The notes under the pieces: model-generated
What the model saw: the letters and a program-made list of their open reading frames with translations, nothing else
Databases searched by the model: none
Told to the model about the DNA's origin: nothing
Translations under genes and position numbers: made by a program
Part shown: piece by piece, positions 10,305 to 19,717 of the stretch
Layout of the letters: each line of letters starts with the position of its first letter
How positions within the stretch are numbered: the stretch's first letter is position 1
Assembly: GCF_001468085.1 (NCBI RefSeq)
Contig: NZ_LNZB01000056.1
Span: 1-64,000, forward strand
DNA from: Legionella waltersii
GTDB taxonomy: Bacteria > Pseudomonadota > Gammaproteobacteria > Legionellales > Legionellaceae
Length of the DNA: 64,000 nucleotides
Reading direction: 5' to 3'

Positions 10305-10490
10305 ATGAAAAATAAAATCAAAATTACATTAGTAAAAAGTGTTATTGGCAGAAAACCAAAGCACCGAGATATTATAAAACAATTAGGACTAGGAAAAACA
10401 AATTCAAGTGTAGTGCATAATGATAATCCAGCAATTCGAGGATTAGTTAATGCAGTAAACTATCTGGTTCTAGTTGAGGAGTGTGCATAA
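10305..10490 (+). CDS. rpmD: 50S ribosomal protein L30
   Basis: A small 61-residue ribosomal protein with the family pattern [25 protein letters not shown]. It starts two bases after rpsE and its stop shares a base with the rplO start (TAATG). Confidence 0.96.
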   Translation: MKNKIKITLVKSVIGRKPKHRDIIKQLGLGKTNSSVVHNDNPAIRGLVNAVNYLVLVEECA

Positions 10491-10924
10491 TGAATTTAAA
10501 TTCTCTGTCTCCAGATCCAGGTTCAAGACCAGCTAAAAGACGTGTTGGTAGAGGTATAGGATCTGGTTTAGGAAAAACATGTGGAAAGGGACATAAAGGT
10601 CAAAAATCAAGAGCTGGTGGATACCATAAGATCAACTTTGAAGGTGGACAAATGCCAATTCAAAGAAGATTACCAAAAATGGGCTTTAAATCACGAGTTG
10701 GAAGAACAGTAGACCAAGTGTGTTTGAGTGAACTAGCTAACTTGAGTGATGATGTTATTGATCTAGGAGCTTTAAGACGTGCCGGGCTTATAAATAGCGC
10801 CATTAAGGATGTCAAAATAATTCTTTCAGGCGAACTCACTAAACCTGTCAAATTAAAAGGATTAAGAGTTACAAAAGGTGCTCGTGCAGCTATTGAAGGT
10901 CTAGGCGGTAGTATCGAAGAGTGA
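10490..10924 (+). CDS. rplO: 50S ribosomal protein L15
   Basis: L15 is a late-assembly large-subunit protein. From the ATG in the TAATG overlap with rpmD it has 144 residues: the glycine-rich N-terminal arm ([24 protein letters not shown]) and the C-terminal globular part. The open frame reaches a GTG three codons further up, but GAGGAG fits the ATG. Confidence 0.97.
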   Translation: MNLNSLSPDPGSRPAKRRVGRGIGSGLGKTCGKGHKGQKSRAGGYHKINFEGGQMPIQRRLPKMGFKSRVGRTVDQVCLSELANLSDDVIDLGALRRAGLINSAIKDVKIILSGELTKPVKLKGLRVTKGARAAIEGLGGSIEE

Positions 10925-10926
10925 CT

Positions 10927-12255
10927 ATGAAAAACCAACAGAATAATGGAAGTCAGGCACGAGGCGGTCTTGCAGAGCTTAAGTCAAGGTTGCTGTTTGT
11001 TGTACTTGGAATTTTAGTATATCGGTTAGGAGCACATATACCTGTTCCTGGGCTTGATCCAACTAAATTAGCTAATTTTTTCAATGAACAACAAAATACC
11101 ATATTTGGTTTGTTTAACATGTTCTCAGGTGGAGCCTTATCAAGGGTTACTGTATTTGCAATAGGTATTATGCCTTATATTTCTGCTTCTATCATTATTC
11201 AACTTTTTTCAGTTGTATCACCAAAATTAGAACAACTTAAAAAAGAAGGTGAATCAGGACGTAGAAAGATAAATCAGTATACTCGATACCTTACGCTGCT
11301 ATTGTCTATATTTCAGTCCTTGGGTATGGCGAGATGGTTAGCGGGGCAACAAATTGCAATGCAAGGTGATTTTACTTTCTACTTTACTGCTGTTGTTACA
11401 TTGGTAACTGGAACGATGTTCTTAATGTGGCTAGGAGAACAAATTACTGAAAAAGGTGTCGGTAATGGAATATCTTTAATTATCTTTTCAGGTATTGTAT
11501 CAAGCATGCCGAATGCTATAGCATCAGTATTGCAGCAAGTTAAAGAAGGTCAAATGCAAGCTTTAACAGTTGTAGTTATAGCTGCTGTTGTCGTTGTAGT
11601 TACCGGTTTTGTAGTGTTTATGGAACGAGCCCAAAGAAGAATCAGGGTTAACTATGCACAGCGAACGCAAGGTCGTAAGGTATATGCTGCACAAACCAGC
11701 CATTTACCATTAAAGATAAATATGTCTGGTGTTATACCGCCAATTTTCGCATCAAGCATCATTTTGTTGCCAGCAACATTAGCACAGTTCTTTTCACATA
11801 CGAAAGGAATGGGTTGGCTGGCAGATGTTGGCATGGCTCTGTCACCTGGGCAACCTTTATACTTAATTGTATATGCCGTGGCTATATTATTCTTTGCATT
11901 CTTTTACGCTGCGCTAGTATTTAATCCGAAAGATACTGCCGAGAATTTAAAGAAATCAGGGGCCTATATACCAGGTATTAGACCAGGTGAACAGACAACA
12001 AAGTATATCGATTCAGTGATGACTAGATTAACACTCGTTGGATCAATATATTTAGTATTGGTTTGTTTACTACCACAAATATTGATGTATACATGGCATG
12101 TTCCTTTTTATTTCGGTGGAACATCTTTACTAATTATCGTTGTTGTTATCATGGATTTTGTAGCGCAGATACAAGCCCACTTAATGACGCAGCAATACGA
12201 TTCATTACTAAAAAAAGCTAATTTTAAAGGTACAAAATTACCTGGACTACTATGA
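10927..12255 (+). CDS. secY: Protein translocase subunit SecY
   Basis: SecY forms the Sec channel in the inner membrane. The 442-residue protein shows about ten membrane segments, the plug and signature region with [14 protein letters not shown], and the conserved cytoplasmic loops ([35 protein letters not shown]). The start is the ATG two bases after the rplO stop; an overlapping GTG two codons up is also possible. It is the penultimate gene of the spc operon. Confidence 0.98.
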
Positions 12256-12271
12256 TTTATCGGAGTTAAGA

Positions 12272-12385
12272 ATGAAAGTAAGAGCATCAGTAAAGCGCAT
12301 ATGTCGCAATTGTAAAATAATAAAAAGAAGTGGCACTATACGTGTGATATGTAAAGATGCCAGACATAAGCAGAAGCAAGGTTAA
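12272..12385 (+). CDS. rpmJ: 50S ribosomal protein L36
   Basis: A 37-residue zinc-ribbon protein. It reads [15 protein letters not shown] and continues to a lysine-rich end. Zinc ligands C11, C14, C27 and H32 are all present, so this is the zinc-binding (C+) form. CGGAG lies about ten bases before the start. It is the last gene of the spc operon. Confidence 0.96.
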
Positions 12386-12392
12386 ACACTGC

Positions 12393-12440
12393 TTGATTTT
12401 ATCTTATTTTAATAGTATTCTTCTGTCCCTTTCGACAGAA
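12393..12440 (+). promoter_or_regulatory. Hairpin and possible promoter before rpsM
   Basis: In the 78-base gap between rpmJ and rpsM, TTCTGTC (12421-12427) and GACAGAA (12434-12440) form a 7-bp hairpin with a six-base loop. It stands 23 bases before the rpsM start. A possible promoter, TTGATT (12393) with 17-base spacing to TATTCT (12416), lies just upstream. This is where the alpha operon leader, the S4 target in E. coli, would be. The hairpin is seen; any S4 control is inference. Confidence 0.4.
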
Positions 12441-12463
12441 CAAAATAAAGTTCGGAGAAGCTA

Positions 12464-12820
12464 ATGGCTCGAATAGCGGGAGTAAACATACCTGATCACA
12501 AGCATGTAGTGATTGCCTTAACGTCCATATATGGGATAGGTAAAACAACATCGTTGAATCTGTGTAAAGCAACAAATATAGATCCAGCATCAAAAGTATC
12601 TCAGTTGTCTGAAGCACAGCTGGAACAATTAAGAACTGAAATTGCCAAAATTACAGTTGAGGGTGATCTACGTCGCGTAGTTACTATGAACATCAAGAGA
12701 CTTATGGATCTTGGATGTTATAGAGGTTTAAGACATAGAAGAGGATTACCATTGCGTGGTCAACGTACAAAGACAAACGCACGTACAAGAAAGGGCCGTA
12801 GAAAAGGCACTAGTAGTTGA
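12464..12820 (+). CDS. rpsM: 30S ribosomal protein S13
   Basis: S13 bridges the subunits and contacts the P-site tRNA. The 118-residue protein begins [25 protein letters not shown] and ends in the basic signature [32 protein letters not shown] is well placed before the start. It opens the alpha operon. Confidence 0.98.
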   Translation: MARIAGVNIPDHKHVVIALTSIYGIGKTTSLNLCKATNIDPASKVSQLSEAQLEQLRTEIAKITVEGDLRRVVTMNIKRLMDLGCYRGLRHRRGLPLRGQRTKTNARTRKGRRKGTSS

Positions 12821-12842
12821 TTTTATCTAGGAAATTATAACG

Positions 12843-13241
12843 ATGGCTATAACAAAATCAAAGCAACAAAAAACACGTAAAAAGGCTAAACGAGTTGTAA
12901 CTGATGGTATTGTACATGTTCATGCATCATTTAATAATACCATAGTAACGTTTACCGATAGACAGGGTAACGCATTGTGCTGGGCTACTTCAGGTGGTTC
13001 TGGATTTAGAGGTTCCAGAAAAAGCACACCATATGCAGCACAAGTAGCAACTGAACGTGCGGCATTAGTTGCAAAGGAATATGGAATGAAATCTGTAGCT
13101 GTTTTTGTTCATGGTCCTGGTCCAGGTAGAGAATCAACTATACGTGAATTGATAACACAAGATTTCAAAATTGTAGAAATAACCGATGTTACAGGCATAC
13201 CACATAATGGTTGCAAGCCACCTAAAAAACGTCGTGTATAA
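12843..13241 (+). CDS. rpsK: 30S ribosomal protein S11
   Basis: S11 lies on the platform near the E site. The 132-residue protein has [20 protein letters not shown] and the C-terminal signature [20 protein letters not shown]. The order rpsM-rpsK-rpsD-rpoA-rplQ is standard. Confidence 0.98.
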   Translation: MAITKSKQQKTRKKAKRVVTDGIVHVHASFNNTIVTFTDRQGNALCWATSGGSGFRGSRKSTPYAAQVATERAALVAKEYGMKSVAVFVHGPGPGRESTIRELITQDFKIVEITDVTGIPHNGCKPPKKRRV

Positions 13242-13257
13242 GGTTCAGGAGTAATTA

Positions 13258-13878
13258 ATGGCTAGATATCTAGGTCCAAAGTGTAAATTATCACGTCGTG
13301 AAGGTACTGATTTATTTTTAAAAAGCGGCGTAAGAGATCATAAATCAAAGTGCAAAGCTGAAAAGTTGCCAGGTCAACATGGTGATAAAAAGCCACGTTT
13401 AAATGATTATGGTATTCAGCTTAGAGAAAAGCAGAAAATCAGAAGATTGTATGGTATTCTTGAAAAGCAATTTAGAAATTACTACAAAAAAGCTTCTCGA
13501 TTATCAGGATCTACAGGTGAAAACCTAATGTCCCTTTTGGAAAGAAGACTTGATAATGTCGTTTATAGAATGGGATTTGCAAGTACTCGTGCTGAAGCAA
13601 GACAGTTAGTGGCTCATAAAGCCATATTAGTTAATGATAGGATTGCTAATATACCATCATTGCTAGTAAGTCCCGGAGACACTATCTCTATAAGAGAACG
13701 TGCAAAAAACCAAGGTCGTATTCAAGCAGCATTAGCTCTTTCTGAACAAAGAGCCCCATGTGATTGGATAACTGTAGATAATGCATCCTTCAAGGGCACG
13801 TTTACTACTGCACCTAAGTTGTCTGATTTGTCATCATATTACAACGTAAACTTAGTGGTAGAACTTTACTCTAAGTAA
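13258..13878 (+). CDS. rpsD: 30S ribosomal protein S4
   Basis: S4 initiates 30S assembly and represses the alpha operon in E. coli. The 206-residue protein starts [19 protein letters not shown]. The S4 RNA-binding domain [33 protein letters not shown] is intact. There is no zinc motif at the N-terminus. Confidence 0.98.
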   Translation: MARYLGPKCKLSRREGTDLFLKSGVRDHKSKCKAEKLPGQHGDKKPRLNDYGIQLREKQKIRRLYGILEKQFRNYYKKASRLSGSTGENLMSLLERRLDNVVYRMGFASTRAEARQLVAHKAILVNDRIANIPSLLVSPGDTISIRERAKNQGRIQAALALSEQRAPCDWITVDNASFKGTFTTAPKLSDLSSYYNVNLVVELYSK

Positions 13879-13896
13879 GCTCGGAGAAATAGCTGA

Positions 13897-14886
13897 ATGT
13901 ATACTGAAATCAATGATATGTTAACGCCCAAAGTTCTTAAGGTTCAAGCTGAATCACCCTATAAAGCTCGAATTGTATTAGAGCCATTGGAGCGGGGTTT
14001 TGGTCACACCCTCGGCAATGCTTTGAGACGTATATTATTGTCATCCATGCCTGGTAGTGCAATTACAGAAGCATCTATAGACGGTGTATTGCATGAATAC
14101 AGCACAATTGAGGGTGTACAAGAGGATGTTGTTGATATACTGCTTAATCTTAAGCTGGTAGCAATGAAGTTGACTGTAGGTAATGAAGCACTAGTGACGC
14201 TGAATAAAAGTGGTCCTTGCCAAGTTACTGCAGGAGACATTCAATTGACGCATGGTCAAGAAATTATAAATCCTGAGTTAGTTATAGCGAATCTGAATGA
14301 AAAAGGTAAATTGAATATGACTCTTAAAGTTGAAAGAGGCGTAGGATTTTACAGCACTGACTCGTTTATTCACCATGACGATGAAATTGAAAAGAAATCT
14401 GTTGGTAAATTGAAAATTGATAATAGTTTCTCTCCTGTTAAAAAGGTTGCCTATTTTGTTGATAGTGCTCGTGTGGAAAATCGTACAGACCTAGATAAAC
14501 TTACACTTGAATTAGAAACGAATGGAACAATTGATGCAGAGGAAGCCATTAGAATATCTGCCAGTATTCTACAAAGACAGTTACATGCATTTGTTGATCT
14601 GAAGTTTGAAGAATCAAGAACAGATAACAAGGAAAGGAATGATTTTGATCCTGTTTTGTTACGATCTGTTGATGATTTGGAGTTAACTGTACGATCTGCT
14701 AATTGTTTAAAGGCAGAAAATATACATTATATTGGCGATTTAGTGCAACGAACTGAAAATGAATTGCTAAAGACACCTAATCTTGGAAAAAAATCATTGA
14801 CTGAGATTAAGGATGTATTAGCATCACGTTCTTTATCGCTAGGTATGAAACTTGAGAATTGGCCGCCAGCTAGTCTAGGCGAGTAA
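13897..14886 (+). CDS. rpoA: RNA polymerase alpha subunit
   Basis: The alpha subunit dimerises to seed RNA polymerase assembly and binds UP elements and activators through its C-terminal domain. The 329-residue length is normal. The N-terminal domain has [26 protein letters not shown]; the C-terminal domain has the helix-hairpin-helix stretch [35 protein letters not shown]. It lies between rpsD and rplQ. Confidence 0.99.
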   Translation: MYTEINDMLTPKVLKVQAESPYKARIVLEPLERGFGHTLGNALRRILLSSMPGSAITEASIDGVLHEYSTIEGVQEDVVDILLNLKLVAMKLTVGNEALVTLNKSGPCQVTAGDIQLTHGQEIINPELVIANLNEKGKLNMTLKVERGVGFYSTDSFIHHDDEIEKKSVGKLKIDNSFSPVKKVAYFVDSARVENRTDLDKLTLELETNGTIDAEEAIRISASILQRQLHAFVDLKFEESRTDNKERNDFDPVLLRSVDDLELTVRSANCLKAENIHYIGDLVQRTENELLKTPNLGKKSLTEIKDVLASRSLSLGMKLENWPPASLGE

Positions 14887-14904
14887 TATTTAGGAGTCTT
14901 TGTT

Positions 14905-15288
14905 ATGCGACACCGTAATTCAGGCCGTAGTTTTAGCCGAACAAGCAGTCATCGTAAAGCTATGTTTTCTAACATGTGCTGCTCTCTGATTGAACATGAA
15001 TTAATTAAAACTACTTTACCTAAGGCAAAAGATTTGCGTCGATATATTGAACCGTTGATTACTGTGGGTAAAACTGACTCAGTAGCATCACGACGACGCG
15101 CGTTTAATATATTGCGTTCTAAATCAGCAGTAGGTAAGCTATTTTCTGATTTAGGCCCACGTTTTGCAAGTAGACAAGGTGGATATTTGCGTATAATTAA
15201 GTGTGGTTACAGAGAAGGTGATAATGCACCTATGGCTATCATTGAACTAATGGATAGACCTGTTTCAGCCGTTGATTCAGAAGAGTAG
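14905..15288 (+). CDS. rplQ: 50S ribosomal protein L17
   Basis: L17 is the last protein of the alpha operon. The 127-residue protein opens [24 protein letters not shown] and has the family segment [18 protein letters not shown]. An intrinsic terminator follows 25 bases after the stop. Confidence 0.98.
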   Translation: MRHRNSGRSFSRTSSHRKAMFSNMCCSLIEHELIKTTLPKAKDLRRYIEPLITVGKTDSVASRRRAFNILRSKSAVGKLFSDLGPRFASRQGGYLRIIKCGYREGDNAPMAIIELMDRPVSAVDSEE

Positions 15289-15312
15289 TTATCTGTAAAT
15301 AGTAGGATAAAC

Positions 15313-15337
15313 AAGCCCGCTTCAAGCGGGCTTTTTT
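15313..15337. terminator. Intrinsic terminator after rplQ
   Basis: Arms AAGCCCGC and GCGGGCTT with a short loop are followed by a T run on the plus strand. The sequence sits between the convergent rplQ and ssb genes. On the minus strand the trailing bases are less T-rich, so it mainly ends the ribosomal operon. Confidence 0.9.
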
Positions 15338-15342
15338 ATTGA

Positions 15343-15834
15343 CTAAAAGGGAATATCATCATCGAGACCATCAAAGGCATTTGTAGTAGCACTAGCCGCT
15401 GTTGGTTGACTTCTTGGCGCTGATGAGGTCGTGCTATGGTAGGCTTCGCCTTGTGCCTGTGGCATATCTTCGTAGGCAGTCATGGAACCACTACCCGTAC
15501 GGCTATCTAGCATTTGAATATCAGATGCTACAATTTCAGTTGTATATCGATCTTGACCCTGTTGGTCTTGCCATTTCCTTGTTCTTAAACTTCCCTCGAT
15601 ATAAAGCTTAGAGCCCTTACGAACATATTCTCCAACGATTTCACCAAGTCGATTAAAGCAGACTATGCGGTGCCATTCGGTTCTATCTTGTTTTTCACCA
15701 GTGTTCTTGTCTTTCCAAGATTCGCTTGTTGCTAAAGATATAGTCGCAACAGCACTTCCGTTTGGTAGATAACGAACTTCTGGGTCGACCCCAACGTTAC
15801 CTATCAGTATTACTTTGTTAATTCCTCTTGCCAT
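15343..15834 (-). CDS. ssb: Single-stranded DNA-binding protein
   Basis: SSB coats single-stranded DNA and recruits repair and replication enzymes. The 163-residue protein has the N-terminal OB fold ([29 protein letters not shown], then [22 protein letters not shown]), a Gln/Ser/Ala-rich linker, and the acidic protein-interaction tail ending DDDIPF. It faces rplQ across the terminator. Confidence 0.98.
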   Translation of the reverse strand: MARGINKVILIGNVGVDPEVRYLPNGSAVATISLATSESWKDKNTGEKQDRTEWHRIVCFNRLGEIVGEYVRKGSKLYIEGSLRTRKWQDQQGQDRYTTEIVASDIQMLDSRTGSGSMTAYEDMPQAQGEAYHSTTSSAPRSQPTAASATTNAFDGLDDDIPF

Positions 15835-15883
15835 TTATTCTATTCTCCTTTGTGCGAAAGTTAGTAGGCTATTATACTTAAAT

Positions 15884-17269
15884 CTACTTATGATTAATAC
15901 TTTTCGACGTCGTGTTGAATTGCTCAAACACCTTTTCTGCGCTTCCTGGAGTATAGGCCTCATTGTCCACTAAGAGATGTAGAGCATGTTCATTAGAAAC
16001 AAGCTTTGCTTCTTGAACGCCAGGTAGTAATAACAGCTGTTTCTGTAAATCATGGAAGTCATCGATAGAGTTGCGATAGTCAATTATAATCATGCAGCGG
16101 TAGGCAGTAGGGTTCATTAAAAATGAAACAAAAAGCCAGATTATTCCAAAAAGCATATTGATTGTAAAAATGGCTTGATGGCCATGCCATTGGTAAAGAA
16201 TACCAGCCAACGCTCCCCCAAAAAAAATTCCTAGAAACTGGCTAGTGGAGTATATTCCCATAGCAGTTCCTTTGTTTTGTCTGTTAGCTTGTTTTGAAAC
16301 AAGGGATGGTAGAGATGCCTCCAATACGTTAAACGCAATAAAATATACAAACATGAGTGCACATAGGCTGTACCAATCTTGACAGGTTAAAGCTAATAAT
16401 CCTTGTGAAATTGCAGTGAAAAGGACTGCTAGAATAAACACCATTTTCAGGTGATGCTTCTTTTCAGAAAGAATTATGAATGGGATCATTAGAATAAAAG
16501 AAAAAAGCATTAGCGGTAGATAAAAATGCCATTGTTGAGTCAAATGCCCCAACTGAATTTGATCATTGAGAAGCATAGGTATCGCAAAAAAGGTAGAGGT
16601 AAGGATAAAGTGTTGGGTGAAAATACCATAATTAAGTTTTTGTAAATGACTGTTTTTAAGGACTGGTCTAACTAAAGAAATGTTCGTTTCGGTATCATCA
16701 TGAAAGACTATTTCTTTGGGGTTGGGTATTACTAAGCAGATAAGAAAAATACCTGAAGTTGCCATAATGATAGTCAGCCAAAAAATACCGGCTAGACCAT
16801 AAAAAGAAGTGATTATGGGACTTATTACCATCGCCAAGCTGAACGAAATTCCAATAGAAACACCAACAACTGCCATAGCTCTAGTACGCTGATTATCAGG
16901 GGTTAAATCAGCAAGAAGAGCTATCAAAACACTGCCTATTGCTCCTGCTCCTTGAAGGGTCCTCGCGAGTATCATGCCGTAAATGGAATCTGTTATAGCA
17001 CCGACGAGACTTCCTATAATAAACAAGAATAATCCCAGGAGTAGAATAGGTTTCCTTCCGTATTTATCAGAAAGCATTCCAAAGGGGATTTGTAATAATC
17101 CTTGAGCTAAACCGTAACCACCTAACGCAAATCCAATTAAAGTAGAGGTTGCGCCGTTAAGGGTTGCAGCATAAACCGAGAAAACAGGTATTAATAAAAA
17201 AAGCCCCATAAGGCGGAAAGAAAAAATAGTAGCAATTGGAAATACTGTTTTAAGCCAGGAGTGATTCAT
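15884..17269 (-). CDS. MFS transporter, YajR-like
   Basis: A 461-residue inner-membrane transporter with about 12 membrane segments. The loop between segments 2 and 3 reads GMLSDKYGRKPILLLGL, the major facilitator signature. After the last membrane segment there is a soluble domain of about 70 residues (MIIIDYRNSIDDFHDLQ and onward), a layout known from E. coli YajR, where that domain is ferredoxin-like. The substrate is not known. It follows ssb on the same strand with a 49-base gap. Confidence 0.85.
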   Translation of the reverse strand: MNHSWLKTVFPIATIFSFRLMGLFLLIPVFSVYAATLNGATSTLIGFALGGYGLAQGLLQIPFGMLSDKYGRKPILLLGLFLFIIGSLVGAITDSIYGMILARTLQGAGAIGSVLIALLADLTPDNQRTRAMAVVGVSIGISFSLAMVISPIITSFYGLAGIFWLTIIMATSGIFLICLVIPNPKEIVFHDDTETNISLVRPVLKNSHLQKLNYGIFTQHFILTSTFFAIPMLLNDQIQLGHLTQQWHFYLPLMLFSFILMIPFIILSEKKHHLKMVFILAVLFTAISQGLLALTCQDWYSLCALMFVYFIAFNVLEASLPSLVSKQANRQNKGTAMGIYSTSQFLGIFFGGALAGILYQWHGHQAIFTINMLFGIIWLFVSFLMNPTAYRCMIIIDYRNSIDDFHDLQKQLLLLPGVQEAKLVSNEHALHLLVDNEAYTPGSAEKVFEQFNTTSKSINHK

Positions 17270-17448
17270 TCATCTACTTATAGTTACGGTTAAATTGGTG
17301 TTGATGGTACAAAGTTAGTGCTTTAGAGACAAGAATTATATTAAATTTATGCAACAATGCCCAGTTGAAATCATTAAGGATAATTTTAATTGACAGCACC
17401 TAATAATATAGGTAGTTTGGTGCCATTTTATACTATTGGGATTTCCAT

Positions 17449-18207
17449 ATGACTGGAGTAACTTTTTCAGGAAAGGTAGCGTTAATAACTGGTGGTGCCA
17501 GAGGTATTGGTAAGGCAACAGCATTAAAATTAGCTAATGCAGGCTGTGATATTGCTGTAGTGTATTACAATAGTTCTGATGAGGCTCAAGCTCTTGTTGC
17601 TGAAATACAAGGTTTAGGTAGGAAAGCAATCGCGCTTCAAGCTGACGTAGCTGATCACCAGTCGATAAAGGACATGTTTGTTCAGTTCAAACAGCATTTT
17701 AACCACTTGGATTTTTTGGTTAGTAATGCAGCTAGTGGCGTATTAAAGCCTGCATTAAAGATGTCAACTAAACATTGGCGATGGTGTTTAGAAACGAACG
17801 CGCTGGCATTGAATCATCTAGTAAGCGAGGGACATGAACTAATGCCCAAGGGAAGTCGAGTCATCGCTTTATCTAGCTTGGGCGCATCTAGAGCCATACC
17901 TAACTATGCATTTATAGGTGCATCAAAAGCCGCTCTAGAAGCATTGGTACGATCATTAAGTCTGGAGTTGGCTCCTTTGGGTATTACAGTAAATACAGTT
18001 TCTGCGGGTGTTGTAGATACTGATGCGTTGAAACATTTCCCTAATAGAGAGCAATTACTGGATGAATATCAAGCACATGCTTTAGCAGACAGGCCACTAA
18101 CTCCCAACGATGTAGCAAATGCGATTTACTTATTATGCTTGCCTGAAGCCGGCATGATTAATGCGCATACTTTGTTTGTGGATGCGGGTTATAGCCAGGT
18201 AGGTTAA
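17449..18207 (+). CDS. fabL: Enoyl-ACP reductase III (FabL-like SDR)
   Basis: A 252-residue short-chain dehydrogenase. The Rossmann motif is GGARGIGKA at residues 15-23, the catalytic Ser lies in ALSSLGAS, and Tyr-Lys in YAFIGASKAA. The stretch from GVVDTDALKHFPNREQLL onward matches the FabL subgroup of enoyl-ACP reductases rather than FabG ketoreductases. It would perform the last NADPH-dependent reduction of fatty acid elongation. It stands upstream of the acyl carrier and ketosynthase genes on the same strand, separated by about 200 bases, and probably serves the same very-long-chain pathway. A ketoreductase role cannot be excluded. Confidence 0.8.
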   Translation: MTGVTFSGKVALITGGARGIGKATALKLANAGCDIAVVYYNSSDEAQALVAEIQGLGRKAIALQADVADHQSIKDMFVQFKQHFNHLDFLVSNAASGVLKPALKMSTKHWRWCLETNALALNHLVSEGHELMPKGSRVIALSSLGASRAIPNYAFIGASKAALEALVRSLSLELAPLGITVNTVSAGVVDTDALKHFPNREQLLDEYQAHALADRPLTPNDVANAIYLLCLPEAGMINAHTLFVDAGYSQVG

Positions 18208-18218
18208 TAGTCTACCTC

Positions 18219-18347
18219 AGGAATTACGAAAAATACCCAATCTCATCGTTTAAAGTCGTTTTAATTCGGTTTTTGAGTTAATCTAAAATCACTCATTAAA
18301 ACCATTTTGCCTTGACCTTATGGTTTTTCGTAAGTCCTGTAGATGCT
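18219..18347. repeat. Imperfect terminal inverted repeat, about 125 bp
   Basis: AGGAATTACGAAAAA on the left is matched by the reverse complement of TTTTTCGTAAGTCCT on the right, differing at one of 15 positions, with about 95 AT-rich bases between. The layout is that of a miniature inverted-repeat element or the ends of a decayed insertion sequence. No coding sequence lies inside it. It sits in the gap between fabL and the acyl carrier protein gene. I could not see a convincing target duplication. Confidence 0.4.
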
Positions 18348-18361
18348 TAAACTATTTTTTA

Positions 18362-18370
18362 TGTTATAAT
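18362..18370 (+). promoter_or_regulatory. Extended -10 promoter for the lipid A acyl-chain operon
   Basis: TGTTATAAT ends at 18370, about 40 bases before the acyl carrier protein start: a perfect TATAAT with the upstream TG of an extended -10 element. No good -35 is seen at normal spacing. It would drive the five-gene operon from 18410 to 23128. Confidence 0.5.
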
Positions 18371-18409
18371 TTTAAGCTTTGCAAGCGTAGCAGCTTTTGA
18401 GGAAAAATA

Positions 18410-18823
18410 ATGAATGTTAATGAAGTATACCCTAAGGTTAGTGAAATTATTGCTGATGTACTAGTGATTGATCAGGACGATGTAACTGTAGATAAAAGTT
18501 TAATAATGGATTTGGGGGCAGAGTCCATTGATTTCCTTGATTTGGTTTTTCAGCTAGAAAAAGAATTTAAAATTAAAATACCACGTGGCCAATTAGAAAA
18601 AAATGCTCGTGGTGATCTCGCTGAAGATGAGTTTGAAAAGGGCGGTGCTTTAACTGAACGTGGTTTGGCTGCCTTGAAAAGCTATTTGAGTGAGGTACCT
18701 GCAGAACGATTTAAGACAAACATGAAAGTTAATGAAATTCCTATGCTATTTACTGTTGAAACCTTTTGTAAACTTGTTGTATCAGCGTTACAAGAGCAGC
18801 AAGCGGTGGAAGCGCTAGCCTAA
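18410..18823 (+). CDS. AcpXL-like acyl carrier protein
   Basis: A 137-residue acyl carrier protein. The phosphopantetheine site is S39 in the motif DLGAESIDFLDL. An insertion after helix II (RGDLAEDEFEKGG and onward) makes it longer than housekeeping ACP (about 78 residues) and than rhizobial AcpXL (about 93). The gene order carrier-dehydratase-ketosynthase-ketosynthase-acyltransferase is that of the rhizobial acpXL-fabZXL-fabF2XL-fabF1XL-lpxXL cluster, which makes the 28-carbon chain of lipid A. Legionella lipid A is known to hold similarly long oxo fatty acids. Its stop overlaps the next start (TAATG). Confidence 0.82.
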   Translation: MNVNEVYPKVSEIIADVLVIDQDDVTVDKSLIMDLGAESIDFLDLVFQLEKEFKIKIPRGQLEKNARGDLAEDEFEKGGALTERGLAALKSYLSEVPAERFKTNMKVNEIPMLFTVETFCKLVVSALQEQQAVEALA

Positions 18824-19713
18824 TGCGTTTTTTATTGGTTGACCGAATTGTTGAGTTGTTACCAGGTGCATGGGTCAAAGGTATAAAACACGTTACTTGG
18901 GATGATGCCTATCTTAGTACAGATGATCAAGATAGGCCTTGCTTTATATCATCCTTTATAGGTGAAGCGTTAGGTCAGTTAGCTGCATGGAATGTCATGC
19001 AAAAAAATGAGTTTACTGCAAGACCAGTGGCTGGAGTTGTCGCCAAAGCGAGTTTACGTAGACCCGCCTATATTGGTGAGACTATTCTCTTAGAATCTTA
19101 TATAGACTCTATGGATGAGACTGCTGTTCAATATCATAGTGTAGCTCGGGTTGGAACAGAAGAGGTCTTTACCATCGAAGGAGCACTAGGCCCCTTGCTT
19201 CCCATGTCTAATTTTATTGGTTCAGACGAAATACGGCAGCAGTTTTCTGAAATTTATCGACCTGGTGATTGGCAAAGTATTACAACAGCAAATGTAGATT
19301 GCTTACAAAATATTGAGCAAGACGCAAAATTTATATCAAATCACATGCATTTTGATCGAATTATTCATAGTGATTCGGGTGTCAGTTTAATTGCAGAAAA
19401 AAAAGTCAATAGAGCCGCGACGTATTTTCCTGATCATTTTCCTAAAAAACCGGTTCTCCCATTGACTGTTTTACTTGAGTGCAAGCTAAACCTGGCCAAA
19501 GAGTTTATAAAAAGAGCGGATTATGACACGGAATATCAAGTGCTCGAATTGCGTAAGATTAAAATGAGTGATTTTGTTCAACCAGGTGATGTTGTGGTGT
19601 CGCAAATTACCGTAAAACAAAAATCATCAGATGAGCTGATTTTAAATTTTCGCAGTGAGGTTGAAGGCAAGCGAGTCTGTGTTGTAGATGTAGTATTTAT
19701 ACCCAAGGGCTAA
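18823..19713 (+). CDS. Double-hotdog 3-hydroxyacyl-ACP dehydratase
   Basis: A 296-residue protein that appears to hold two FabA/FabZ-like hotdog units. The C-terminal unit has the FabZ active-site segment HFPKKPVLPLTVLLE, with H205 and E219 in the catalytic positions. The N-terminal unit keeps only part of the motif (FIGEALGQLAAW, E48). It would dehydrate 3-hydroxyacyl chains during elongation of the lipid A long acyl group. Single FabZ proteins are about 150 residues, so this is a tandem or fused form. It is translationally coupled to the carrier protein gene. Confidence 0.78.
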   Translation: MRFLLVDRIVELLPGAWVKGIKHVTWDDAYLSTDDQDRPCFISSFIGEALGQLAAWNVMQKNEFTARPVAGVVAKASLRRPAYIGETILLESYIDSMDETAVQYHSVARVGTEEVFTIEGALGPLLPMSNFIGSDEIRQQFSEIYRPGDWQSITTANVDCLQNIEQDAKFISNHMHFDRIIHSDSGVSLIAEKKVNRAATYFPDHFPKKPVLPLTVLLECKLNLAKEFIKRADYDTEYQVLELRKIKMSDFVQPGDVVVSQITVKQKSSDELILNFRSEVEGKRVCVVDVVFIPKG

Positions 19714-19717
19714 TGAA

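Noticed and set aside
12399..12617. 72-codon minus-strand frame across the rpmJ-rpsM gap
   Set aside because: It is antisense to rpsM and lacks a start signal. The real small gene here is rpmJ on the plus strand.
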